From: Deltaproteobacteria bacterium
Lineage (GTDB): Bacteria; Myxococcota_A; UBA796; CAJQPC01
Reading direction: 5' to 3'
NCBI GenBank assembly: GCA_016717595.1
Contig: JADKFE010000052.1
Coordinates: 1 to 39,978, forward strand
Length of the DNA: 39,978 nucleotides
The position numbers were made by a program, and so were the translations under genes. Under the pieces are notes generated by a model. The model did not search any database. It was not told where the DNA came from and was given only the letters and a program-made list of their open reading frames with translations. Of the stretch, positions 15,370 through 23,222 are shown piece after piece. Numbering within the stretch: position 1 is the first letter of the stretch; every line of letters begins with the position of its first letter.

Positions 15370-16382
15370 TGATCCGTGACGCCCTGCGATCCTTGGGCCG
15401 CCGGGCGCTCGCCCGGGTGGAGCACCAGCCGCCCCCTGAAGGCCCCGCCGACCACTTCAGCTCCGCGCCGCCTCGCCCCATCGTCCCCGGCGAGGCCCTG
15501 ACCGTCGTGAGCTGGAACCTCCAGTTCGCCGCGGGCACCCGGCACCACTTCTTCTACGACGGCGGCCAGGCGGTGTTTGTGCCCCCCGACGAGGTGCGCG
15601 CCGTGCTCCAGGCCCAAGGCGAGGCGCTGCGCGTGATGGCGCCCGACCTCGCGCTGCTCCAAGAGGTCGATCGCGGCGCCGACCGCACCGGCCGCCTCGA
15701 CCAGCTCCCGCCCTTGGCGAAGGCGATGGGCGCCACGGGCACGGCGAGCGCCGTCATTCACCGCGCGCTCTACGTCCCGACCCCCAGCCACCGCCCCATG
15801 GGCCGGGTGGAGCTGCACCAGGCGACCTGCTCCACCCGGGGCCTGACGCGGGCGGGCCGCACGGCCTTGCCCTTGATGCGGGAGGCGCGCTGGCGGCAGG
15901 TGTTCAACCTCAAGCGCGCGGTGCTGTGGGCCGAGCTGCCCGTTGAGGGTCACAAACACCCTCTCTGGGTGGGCAACGTGCACCTCTCGGCCTTCTCCCG
16001 CGGGGACGGCACCCTCCAAGCCCAGGTGCAGCGCCTCTGCGAGCAGCTCCAGACCTTCCCGCCCGAGCAGCCCTGGATCCTCGCCGGAGACTTCAACCTC
16101 TTGCCCCTCGGCGACGATCCCGCCCGCCTCGGCAAAGACGCCGCCGAGTACACCGACGACCCCAACCCCCTCGCCGCGCTCACCAAGCTCGCCCAAGAGG
16201 CCTTCGCCGCGCCCTTGGCCGCGGAGGCCCGCACCTACATCCCCTACGGCGGCGCCGCCGACCGCAAGATCGACCACGTCTTCACCGGCGGTCCCGTGGA
16301 GGTGCTCAGCGCCGAGGTGGAGCGGCGATTCGACGCGCTCTCAGACCACCGGCCGCTGGTGGTGCGGGTGCGCGTTTTTTGA
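15369..16382 (+). CDS. Endonuclease/exonuclease/phosphatase (EEP) family hydrolase
   Basis: A 337-residue metal-dependent phosphohydrolase. The family motifs appear in order: VVSWNLQ (metal-binding Asn), LLQEVD (Glu), GNVHLSAF (His), AGDFNLLP (Asp/Asn), KIDHVF and SDHRPLVV (catalytic His). No signal peptide is seen, so it is probably cytoplasmic. The EEP superfamily covers nucleases, sphingomyelinases and inositol phosphatases, and the sequence does not say which applies. Translation is coupled to the GT-C gene (TGATGATC junction). Its 3' end overlaps the antisense extension of the HicA-like gene by about 140 nt. Confidence 0.9.
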   Translation: MIRDALRSLGRRALARVEHQPPPEGPADHFSSAPPRPIVPGEALTVVSWNLQFAAGTRHHFFYDGGQAVFVPPDEVRAVLQAQGEALRVMAPDLALLQEVDRGADRTGRLDQLPPLAKAMGATGTASAVIHRALYVPTPSHRPMGRVELHQATCSTRGLTRAGRTALPLMREARWRQVFNLKRAVLWAELPVEGHKHPLWVGNVHLSAFSRGDGTLQAQVQRLCEQLQTFPPEQPWILAGDFNLLPLGDDPARLGKDAAEYTDDPNPLAALTKLAQEAFAAPLAAEARTYIPYGGAADRKIDHVFTGGPVEVLSAEVERRFDALSDHRPLVVRVRVF

Positions 16383-16618
16383 CTACAGAAGCACGCTACG
16401 GACGCGCGGAGCGTGTCTTCGTCGAGCCCGAAGTTCTGGCAGATGTTCTTGACGTACTCCGGCGGGACCATGCCTCGTTCGCCCCGAGCGGGTACGGGAA
16501 CAGCGCCGAAGCCTTGCTTCTTAAACTTCCAGTGGGAGCCAGTGGAAGGTTTGTGAAGCTCAATCTCATACGCCTGTAGAGCGCGCTTCAAGTCAGCGAG
16601 GCGGACAGACTTGCCCAC
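16244..16618 (-). CDS. HicA-like toxin (mRNA interferase), extended C-terminus
   Basis: GTG 16618 starts MGKSVRLADLKRALQAYEIE. The HicA signature follows: STGSHWKFKKQG with the catalytic His of the dsRBD-like fold, VPVPARGERGMVPPEYVKNI and FGLDEDTLR. HicA proteins have about 60-90 residues, whereas this frame has 124. The last ~45 residues (Ser/Thr/Arg-rich) lie antisense to the EEP gene and do not look like protein. A one-base shift near 16395 would end the protein at once with SVLLL-stop, so the tail may be an artefact. The start overlaps the HicB-like gene by 31 nt. The region is visibly lower in GC than its neighbours, which suggests transfer. It probably cleaves mRNA when not bound by the antitoxin. 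Confidence 0.6.
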   Translation of the reverse strand: MGKSVRLADLKRALQAYEIELHKPSTGSHWKFKKQGFGAVPVPARGERGMVPPEYVKNICQNFGLDEDTLRASVACFCSQKTRTRTTSGRWSESASNRRSTSALSTSTGPPVKTWSILRSAAPP

Positions 16619-17037
16619 CGCTCAGGCCGCGACCTGGGGTGACCGTACTGGAGAGTGCGCACGCCAGACGGCTCCTCCACCGCGACGCCGATGAACGCGC
16701 GGGTCAAGAAGAATGCGAACTCTTTGACCTGCTCCCGCTCGGCGACGTCCGGCGCGGAGAGGTCCACGCGGCGGCCGACGCTCTGAAGGTGGGTAAGCCG
16801 CTGCTGAACGTCATCTGGAGCATTGGGCCGCCGGGCACTATCAAACCCGGAGTTGAGGTCATCCAAGATGGCCTCGTCAAATACTTGCTCCAACTCAGCT
16901 CGGGCCTCAGCGGGAGTATCGCCCCAAGCCATCAGGTTGTAAAAGACGGTGTGGGCGATCCAGGAGGACTCATCCTCGGACCGATAGATCACGGCCCAGG
17001 TGCGAAACTCTCGAGTGGGCATCAGAATAGTTGACAC
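16588..17037 (-). CDS. HicB-like antitoxin
   Basis: A 149-residue protein from GTG 17037 (ATG 17022 is an equal alternative; neither has a good ribosome-binding site). Its N-terminal half fits the partial RNase-H fold of HicB: REFRTWAVIYRSEDESSWIAHT, then YNLMAWGDTPAEARAELEQVF. The C-terminal half (LSAPDVAEREQVKEFAFFLT) shows no clear ribbon-helix-helix or HTH, so DNA binding may be missing or divergent. It precedes and overlaps the HicA-like gene, giving the order antitoxin then toxin. The AT-richer 190-bp upstream region holds TAGGCT (minus strand, near 17150) as a possible -10. Confidence 0.6.
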   Translation of the reverse strand: MSTILMPTREFRTWAVIYRSEDESSWIAHTVFYNLMAWGDTPAEARAELEQVFDEAILDDLNSGFDSARRPNAPDDVQQRLTHLQSVGRRVDLSAPDVAEREQVKEFAFFLTRAFIGVAVEEPSGVRTLQYGHPRSRPERWASLSASLT

Positions 17038-17224
17038 CAGCCATCTGGGTGCTCCATGAGTGAAGAATGAGGCGCGCCATGGTTTGGCACGCTCACCGGG
17101 TTGTCATTCTCCCCTCCAGCGCCTGTCTGTAGTAGATAAGCCTAGACACCTCACCTTACTATCGCGAACAGGCCCGGCCGCAAGATGGATCGTTCCGGGC
17201 CGGTAACGTGTCCAGGGAACCAGT

Positions 17225-20134
17225 TTAGTCCACACTCGGCGCATTCGGCGCCGGGTTCTGCGGCGGCACCTTGCCCCTGCCGCCGATCGGCGGGCGACGC
17301 ACCCCGGCGGGCTTGAGGTCGGGGCTGGCGTCATCCCCGGCCTCAGCGGCCTTCTTGGGGCCGGGCGCCGTGCGGGTGGTCGCGGCTTTGGGCGGCGGAT
17401 CTTTCACCTTGCCGCTGATGTCGAGGCGTTTGTCGCGGGCCTCTTCAGCCTTCTTGCGGGTCCAGGAGAGCCGGGGGTCGAGCATGAGCGCGGCGCGGTA
17501 GGCGGCGTAGGCGCCCTCCCAGTCGTCTTTGGCGGCGGCGGCGTCCCCCTCGGCGTCTTTGGTGGCGGCCAGGGCCCGGGCGGCGGTGACCACGGCGTCG
17601 AGGTTGTGGTCGTAGCCGCGGGCCTCGACCAACCACCGCACCTGCTCGTCTTGGGTGGGGGCCTCAGCGGCGCGGGCGGCGTAACACCCGGCGATGGCCG
17701 TCTTCACCTCGGGGCGGTAGTCGTCGTGCCAGCGGGTGTTCTTGGCGACGTGGTGCTCGGCCTGCTTCCAGGCGCCCCAGGCCAGCTCACACTCGCCGAC
17801 CTCGGCGAAGGTGAAGGCCTGGAGGCGATCCTCATCGGCCAAGGTCGTGGCCTCGTCGCGGGAGACGATCACCACGGCGGCGTCAAAGAACAGCTCGCCG
17901 CGCATGTACCGGGGCGCGGGCTCGGCAGGAGCCTCGGCGGCGGGCGCTCCTTCGACGGGGGCCTCCGGCGCGGGGGCCTGGGGCAGGTTGACGGACAAGA
18001 CCTCGCCAGACTTCTCGTCCAGCAGCACGAAGCCGAGGTCATAGGTGCCTTTGGGCAGGCTCTTGGGCAGATCCAGGTCAAAGGTGCCCCGGACGTGCTC
18101 GTCGTTCTTCCAGTCGGTGACCCTGTACCAGTCGTAGCCCGGGGGCACGGCGAAGGCGTGCTGGTGACCGGCGCCGTCATCGAGCACGGCGATCACCCGC
18201 ACCCCGGCCTTGCGGAACCCGGCCTTGAGCCACACGTCCACGACCACCCGGCCCTCTTCAGGCACCTCGGGCGAGAGGATGTCCCAGCCCTCCAGGGTGA
18301 CGCCGCCCTTAAACATCGCCCGGCGACCCTCGGGGCCCTCGTAGGAGGGGCGCACGAAGATGTCTTTGCGGATGTGGTTGCCGATGTGGAACTGCTTGCG
18401 GCCCGAGGGGTAGCCGGGGATCTCGATGTAGTCGCGTTTCCACTCGGGGTGGGTCGTGATCTTCACCTTGCTCGCCCAGCCGCCGTGCATGTGCGCGAAG
18501 TGCGGGCGCTCCTCTAAGAACAGGTACTCGCGGATGAACGCCTTCTGGTAGAGGTGCCGAGAGACGGGCACGTCCACAAGGCCCGCCACGTCGAGGATGC
18601 GCCAGTCGGTGTAGTACATGTGGGCGCCCATATCGACGTCCCACAAGGTCACGCGCTCCAGGTGCAGGCGGCGCTGCACCCAGGTCATGTACTCCACACG
18701 CTGCTTCACGTCGGAGATCGTCGTCTCCGGAGAAGGCGCGGCCCAGGCCGACTGCCAGATGTTCGGCGTGCCGATCACCAGCACAAACACCGTGAGCGTG
18801 ATGAGCCGTAAGGTGGGCATGCCCAGGCGCTCGCGGCCCAGCGGCGGCACGGCGTCGAGCAGACGGCCCAGGCCCAGGCCGATGAGCACGAAGCCCGGCA
18901 CGGCGAAGTACGAGAAGAAGCGCCACTGCGCCATCCAGTCGCCGCCGCTGTAGAGCACGAAGAACAGCCCGGCGACGACCTGGCCGAGACACAACACCCG
19001 CGCCGCGGCGCCGCGCTCGGACACCGTGGCGGCGGTGGCGGCGACGACGGCGAAGATCGCCGCGCCCACCCGCACCTTGTCCCAATGAAGCTGGAGCTTG
19101 GCCAGCCAGTTCGGGTCAAAACCGTCGGGCAGGCCGTCCCGGCCGTTCCAGAGCCAGGCCAAGGCGCACAGGGCCGTGAGCCCCAGGGTGAGCCAGCGGC
19201 GGCTGTCGCGCAGGCCGGTCATCGCCACGAGCGCCAGGGGCAAGACGTGGCCGATCCCGAACGCGCTCATGTAGTTGCGGATGTAGAGCCAGCCCTTCGT
19301 GCCCCAGCTCCAGGGCTTGAAGCGGTCCTCGCCGTCGACCTTGGCGTAGAAGGTGTTGGGGAAGGGCCAGGCGAAGTAGTTGTAGCGCCAGGCCTGGTAC
19401 ACCAAGAACGGCGCCCAGAACACCACGAGCCACTTGGCGATGGGCACCACCACCTGCCGGGCGCGGATCGCCAAGACGAGGCGCACCAGGCCCGCGACGG
19501 CGGCGTAGACCACACCCTCGGGGCGGGTGATCGCGAGGCCCAAAAACATCACCGCCGACCACGGGAAGGCCTGGGGGCGCTCGGCCTCCCGCAAGATGAG
19601 CAGCATGCCCGCGGTCAACAAGACGCCGAACAGGCTGTTCTCTAAGCCCGAGGCGTTCCAGATGGCGTAGGTGCTCGACGCGGCGAGGAGCAGGGGCGGG
19701 ATCAGCGCCACGGCGTCGAGGCGGCCCCGGGCCTCCTTCGTGAGCGCCCAGGCCAGGGGCAAGGTGCCCGCGCCGAACGCCGCGCCGAGGAGCTTCGCCG
19801 TGGTGAACGGCGGCACCCCGATGAGGTAAAACAGCCCGCAGATCCAGGTCCAGAGGGGGTTTGAGAAGCCCTCGACCCGCTCACCCCCGGCGAAGGTGAC
19901 GAAGCCTTCCCCTTCAGCCCAGTTCCGGGCGTAGGCGAAGCTGATCCCCGCGTCCTCAATAAAATAGGTGATGAAGACCAGGTAATGCGCCAACGAGCCG
20001 ACCATCAGCCCGGCGAGCACCGTCGTGTGCAGGCGCGTCGTGCCGTCCATGCCCGCCCACGCGGCGGCGAGGCGGTTGAGCAGGGGGCTGAGGGCGCGCC
20101 GGGGGAAGCTCTGCGTCGGGGAGGCCGTAGACAT
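17225..20134 (-). CDS. Large GT-C glycosyltransferase-like protein with C-terminal TPR-like tail
   Basis: A 969-residue protein. Residues about 35-480 are polytopic (about 11 helices). The first loop, YFIEDAGISFAYARNW (ED at 60-61) plus GGERVEGFSNPLWTW, is the hallmark of the arabinofuranosyltransferase-like GT-C group (AftB-like: DDAYISFRYARN..GERVEGYTN). A long soluble part follows, with a His/Arg-rich stretch (PHFAHMHGGW, GNHIRKDIFVRPSY), a beta-rich domain at about 640-740, and a helical tail at about 770-900 with TPR-like repeats (WEGAYAAYRAALMLDPRLSW). It ends in a Lys/Pro-rich disordered tail. It likely uses a polyprenyl-phosphate sugar donor in the inner membrane; the acceptor is unknown. 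It follows the pspA pair by 24 nt but has its own -10 hexamer. Confidence 0.8.
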   Translation of the reverse strand: MSTASPTQSFPRRALSPLLNRLAAAWAGMDGTTRLHTTVLAGLMVGSLAHYLVFITYFIEDAGISFAYARNWAEGEGFVTFAGGERVEGFSNPLWTWICGLFYLIGVPPFTTAKLLGAAFGAGTLPLAWALTKEARGRLDAVALIPPLLLAASSTYAIWNASGLENSLFGVLLTAGMLLILREAERPQAFPWSAVMFLGLAITRPEGVVYAAVAGLVRLVLAIRARQVVVPIAKWLVVFWAPFLVYQAWRYNYFAWPFPNTFYAKVDGEDRFKPWSWGTKGWLYIRNYMSAFGIGHVLPLALVAMTGLRDSRRWLTLGLTALCALAWLWNGRDGLPDGFDPNWLAKLQLHWDKVRVGAAIFAVVAATAATVSERGAAARVLCLGQVVAGLFFVLYSGGDWMAQWRFFSYFAVPGFVLIGLGLGRLLDAVPPLGRERLGMPTLRLITLTVFVLVIGTPNIWQSAWAAPSPETTISDVKQRVEYMTWVQRRLHLERVTLWDVDMGAHMYYTDWRILDVAGLVDVPVSRHLYQKAFIREYLFLEERPHFAHMHGGWASKVKITTHPEWKRDYIEIPGYPSGRKQFHIGNHIRKDIFVRPSYEGPEGRRAMFKGGVTLEGWDILSPEVPEEGRVVVDVWLKAGFRKAGVRVIAVLDDGAGHQHAFAVPPGYDWYRVTDWKNDEHVRGTFDLDLPKSLPKGTYDLGFVLLDEKSGEVLSVNLPQAPAPEAPVEGAPAAEAPAEPAPRYMRGELFFDAAVVIVSRDEATTLADEDRLQAFTFAEVGECELAWGAWKQAEHHVAKNTRWHDDYRPEVKTAIAGCYAARAAEAPTQDEQVRWLVEARGYDHNLDAVVTAARALAATKDAEGDAAAAKDDWEGAYAAYRAALMLDPRLSWTRKKAEEARDKRLDISGKVKDPPPKAATTRTAPGPKKAAEAGDDASPDLKPAGVRRPPIGGRGKVPPQNPAPNAPSVD

Positions 20135-20141
20135 GGCCGCC

Positions 20142-20147
20142 AGATTA
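20142..20147 (-). promoter_or_regulatory. -10 hexamer TAATCT, predicted leaderless start
   Basis: The minus strand reads GGTTAATCT, then 7 nt, then ATG 20134. There is no ribosome-binding site. This is compatible with a leaderless transcript starting independently of the upstream gene. Confidence 0.45.
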
Positions 20148-20158
20148 ACCCGCCCAAT

Positions 20159-20539
20159 TCATTTGGGGCGTGTGCGCGGCTTGTCCGGGCTCTCTCCCCG
20201 GGTGATCGCCCGGTGCCGGGCCTTAAACCGCGCCATGTGCTGGCGGCGGCCTAGGTCGGCGAGCAGGTCGTCCCACTCCTCGATCGTGGGCGGGACGGGG
20301 CGGCTGAGCAACAAGCGCGCGGCGCGGGCGGCGCGCTCAAGCTCGGGATCTCCAGCGACGGCGGCGTCGGAGAGCACGAGGCTCACGGCGCGACCCGCCA
20401 AACCCGGGCGCCCCGCGCGAACGGCGGCGCGGGTGGCCTCAAGCACCTCGGCGTCGCTCGCGGCTTGCAGCGCGCGCACCCAGGCGTCCTCCTCGTCCAA
20501 GGCGCGCCCCGGCAGCGTGAAGGCGCCGGGCGGGCTCAC
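20159..20539 (-). CDS. Hypothetical protein coupled to pspA
   Basis: A 126-residue Ala/Arg/Leu-rich soluble protein from GTG 20539. It overlaps the pspA stop (GTGA), so it is probably translationally coupled. It is mostly helical (EEDAWVRALQAASDAEVLE, DPELERAARAARLLLSRP) and ends in a basic tail (RFKARHRAITRGESPDKPRTR). I recognise no family. Close coupling suggests it acts with PspA, for example as a binding partner. Confidence 0.7.
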   Translation of the reverse strand: MSPPGAFTLPGRALDEEDAWVRALQAASDAEVLEATRAAVRAGRPGLAGRAVSLVLSDAAVAGDPELERAARAARLLLSRPVPPTIEEWDDLLADLGRRQHMARFKARHRAITRGESPDKPRTRPK

Positions 20540-21258
20540 ATCGTCTTCTTGGCGCCCGCGGCGGCGGCCTCTTGGGCGCCTTTACGCGCGGCCATCTGCT
20601 TCTTGAGCTCGTCAAGCTGAGACTTCGCGGCGGTGTTCGCCGTCTTGGCCTTGATCTTGGCGAGCTTGTCGTCGAGGGACTGGCCCTTGATCTCCGACGC
20701 CACGTCGGCCTCAGCGGCGATCTTCTCGATGCCCGTGCGCACGTTCTCCAGCGCCTTGATGTCGGCGTCGGTGGAGAGGCCGTCGAGGGTCTCTTGAATC
20801 GAGATGCGGGCCTCGGCGCTGGCCTTCTTGGCGAGCATCTCCTCCTTCTCGCGGCGGAGCTTCTCGATCTCGGCCTGGAAGGCGATGAGGCCCGACTTGG
20901 CCTCTTCAGCCTGGGCGCCGATCTTCTCAAGCTCGACCTGGTGGGAGGCGATCTTGGCGGTGAGCTCGTCCTTGCGCTGGATGAGCACCATCGCCACGTC
21001 GTCTTCGCCCTCTTCGACGGCGATGGGGATCTGCACCTGGACCTCAGCCAGCTCACGCTCGAACTGCTCAAGCTCGGACTGGAGCTTGTTGCGCAGGTAC
21101 ACGATGCCCGAGACCGCCTTCTTGAGCTCCTTGTGCTTCTTGATGCGCTCCTCGATCGCGGACTCGTAGACCGCCTCGGGGTTGTTGCGCTCGACGTCGG
21201 CGATGAACAGCCCGAAGAAGCCCTTCCAGACGTTGGCGAGGCGTTCAAAGAAGCTCAT
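20536..21258 (-). CDS. pspA: PspA/IM30 (ESCRT-III-like) membrane-stress protein
   Basis: A 240-residue protein. The N-terminal amphipathic segment MSFFERLANVWKGFFGLFIA is followed by a long uninterrupted helical coiled coil (for example KKHKELKKAVSGIVYLRNKL, then FERELAEVQVQIPIAVEEGE). It has an Ala/Lys-rich C-terminus, and its length is close to that of PspA/Vipp1. These proteins polymerise on the inner membrane and preserve its integrity under stress. A GGAG precedes ATG 21258. The upstream region shows no sigma-54 site, so the classical PspF control is not evident. It is divergent from the GH18 gene and followed by a coupled small gene. Confidence 0.9.
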   Translation of the reverse strand: MSFFERLANVWKGFFGLFIADVERNNPEAVYESAIEERIKKHKELKKAVSGIVYLRNKLQSELEQFERELAEVQVQIPIAVEEGEDDVAMVLIQRKDELTAKIASHQVELEKIGAQAEEAKSGLIAFQAEIEKLRREKEEMLAKKASAEARISIQETLDGLSTDADIKALENVRTGIEKIAAEADVASEIKGQSLDDKLAKIKAKTANTAAKSQLDELKKQMAARKGAQEAAAAGAKKTM

Positions 21259-21391
21259 GGAGGCTCCTGGTCAGCGAAGAAGGACATGACGAGATTTTGG
21301 GGGATTCCCCGGCGCAGACCTTACCGCTTCAGAGGCACGTCCGCAAGAGATCCTCTTGACGGTGAACGCTGCGAATGTCCGCCGCGCGCGG

Positions 21392-21397
21392 TAGACT
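21392..21397 (+). promoter_or_regulatory. -10 hexamer TAGACT, predicted leaderless start
   Basis: GGTAGACT is followed by 7 nt and then ATG 21405, with no ribosome-binding site in between. Confidence 0.45.
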
Positions 21398-21404
21398 TGT
21401 CGTT

Positions 21405-22955
21405 ATGCCTATGCTCGCATTCATTACGACCGCTCTCGTGCTCGCGGGAACCCCTCAGGACGTCCCCGCCCCGCAGGGTTCCATCCACGCCGCCCACGCG
21501 AAGGCGGGCCTGAAGCCTCGTCGCGCCGCGTCTCCGCCGCCGCCTGCGCCGCTGGGCGGCCCCGACGTGTGGGTGTATGGCTACCTGCCATATTGGGTGG
21601 ACGGTGTAGACGCCGTGCCTTGGGATCATGTCACCCACGTCGCCTTCTTTGATGTGGGGCTCAACTCCGACGGCAGCCTCAGCTCCACCTCCCGCTGGAC
21701 GTCCATCGCCCAAGAGCTCGTGAGCACCGCCCATGGCCAAGGCGTGAAGGTCCACCTCACCCTGACCTGCTTTGATGACGACGTGATGGACGCCATCCTG
21801 CCCTCGGCCACCCAGCGGGCGAAGGTCGTGCAGAACGTCGTGAACCTCGTGGACGCCTACGACGCCGACGGCGTCTCCGTAGACTTTGAGGGCATGAGCG
21901 CGTCCAACCGCGACGGCCTCGTGAACCTCGTCGCCGAGCTCAGCGCCGCGGTGGATGAGGTCACCGTCGCCACGCCCGCCGTGGACTGGAGCGGCGCGTA
22001 TGACTACGACGCCTTGGCCGCCGCCTCAGACGCCTTGTTCATCATGGGCTACGACTACCACTGGTCGGGCGGCGACCCGGGCCCCGTCGCCCCGCTCTAC
22101 GGCGGAGATCCTTGGTCCAAGTACAGCATCGACTGGACGATCGAGGACTACATCACCTACGGCGGCCCGCCCGAACGTATCCTCCTCGGCCTGCCGCTCT
22201 ACGGCAAGGTGTGGCCGACGACGAACAACACCGTGCCCGGCAGCGCCACCGCCGACGCCGACTCGATCACCATGGCCGACGCCATCGACGAGGTCGACGC
22301 CTACGGCCGCCGCTACGAGAGCCTCACCGAGACGCCGTACTACTTCCCCTCGTCAAAGTCCCAGGCCTGGTACGACGACGAGCAGTCTCTGCGGGCGAAG
22401 GTGCGGTACGCCGTCGATGAGGGCCTGCTCGGCGTCGGGTTCTGGGCCTTGGGCTACGACAACGGCGACGCCTCGTTCTGGGCGATGATGGCTGAAGAGA
22501 CCACCCTAGACGACCCCAGCGGCGACGACGACAGCGGCGATCCCAGCGGCGACGACACCGGTGACCCGGTTGAAGAGGGCGGCCTCCGCGCCCGCGCCGG
22601 CCAAGACTTCATGGCCTATGTCGGCCAGACGGTGATCCTCAACGGCCGGGCCCAAGGCGCAGACGAGCCCAGCTTCGCCTGGACCCAAGTGAGCGGCCCC
22701 GGCGTGAACCTCAGCGGCGTAGACACCGCCCAGCCCAGCTTTGATGCCGTGCTGGCGGGCACCTTCACCTTTGAGCTGGTCGTCGGGGATGGGGAGACGC
22801 TCAGCGCGCCAGACACCGTGAGCGTCGTCGTCACCTCCGCTGAAGGTGGCCTCTGCGGCCTCGGCAGCGGCGCCGGCGGTGGCCTCGTCGCCGCCGTCAG
22901 CGTGGCCCTCGCCGCGTCACGCCGCCGCCGTGTGACGCGGGCCTCGGTGTGCTGA
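21405..22955 (+). CDS. Secreted GH18-family protein with PKD-like domain and C-terminal sorting tail
   Basis: A 516-residue exported protein. Residues 1-20 are a short hydrophobic signal (MPMLAFITTALVLAG). The GH18 barrel begins VWVYGYLPYWVDG (about 55-370). Its active-site strand is DGVSVDFE (155-162), which keeps the acid Glu162 and Asp160 but has Ser where chitinases have Asp. The YaaH/SleL-type peptidoglycan hydrolases have Asn there, so the substrate may be peptidoglycan rather than chitin. An Asp/Gly/Ser linker at about 370-390 leads to a PKD/Ig-like domain (about 395-490: AGQDFMAYVGQTVILNG, FAWTQVSGPGVNLSG). The end shows a Cys-Gly motif, a short membrane helix and an Arg cluster, like the MYXO-CTERM type of surface-sorting signal. 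Confidence 0.85.
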   Translation: MPMLAFITTALVLAGTPQDVPAPQGSIHAAHAKAGLKPRRAASPPPPAPLGGPDVWVYGYLPYWVDGVDAVPWDHVTHVAFFDVGLNSDGSLSSTSRWTSIAQELVSTAHGQGVKVHLTLTCFDDDVMDAILPSATQRAKVVQNVVNLVDAYDADGVSVDFEGMSASNRDGLVNLVAELSAAVDEVTVATPAVDWSGAYDYDALAAASDALFIMGYDYHWSGGDPGPVAPLYGGDPWSKYSIDWTIEDYITYGGPPERILLGLPLYGKVWPTTNNTVPGSATADADSITMADAIDEVDAYGRRYESLTETPYYFPSSKSQAWYDDEQSLRAKVRYAVDEGLLGVGFWALGYDNGDASFWAMMAEETTLDDPSGDDDSGDPSGDDTGDPVEEGGLRARAGQDFMAYVGQTVILNGRAQGADEPSFAWTQVSGPGVNLSGVDTAQPSFDAVLAGTFTFELVVGDGETLSAPDTVSVVVTSAEGGLCGLGSGAGGGLVAAVSVALAASRRRRVTRASVC

Positions 22956-22956
22956 G

Positions 22957-22984
22957 GTGTCGCGGAGGACACGTCGCGTGACAC
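22957..22984. terminator. Imperfect hairpin after the GH18 gene
   Basis: GTGTCGCG pairs with CGCGtgACAC with a 2-nt bulge, starting 2 nt after the stop. There is no U-tract, so the assignment is weak. The 267 bp between here and the next gene otherwise hold only a second hairpin at 23091-23108. Confidence 0.3.
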
Positions 22985-23090
22985 TCCAGGACGCCTGAGT
23001 CACGGCCTCAACGCGATTTTTGAGGCCCCTGAGCGCCCCAGCCCCTCGGCACGTTCCTTGCTTTGTGGGGAGCGGACGACGGGAAACGGA

Positions 23091-23108
23091 CCCGAGGGTG
23101 ACCTCGGG
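23091..23108. terminator. Hairpin CCCGAGG-GTGA-CCTCGGG
   Basis: A perfect 7-bp stem closed by a GTGA (GNRA-type) tetraloop, in the gap between the convergent GH18 and kinase genes. A bidirectional terminator role is plausible, but no U-tract is present. Confidence 0.4.
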
Positions 23109-23222
23109 GGAACTGAGCAGGGGTGCTTCCGGGGGGCCCGAAAGTCCGAACGCGCTCCTCGGTCGTGTTGGTGATGAGCACCGACATGACCGAGGAGCTG
23201 CCGTTTGGATCCTCCGCGTCGA

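Noticed and set aside
16378..16579. Plus-strand ORF downstream of the EEP gene
   Set aside because: It is antisense to the HicA-like gene, whose family motifs read on the other strand.
21259..21404. Sigma-54 promoter for pspA
   Set aside because: Searched because PspF controls pspA in other bacteria. No GG-N10-GC element with adequate flanks was found.
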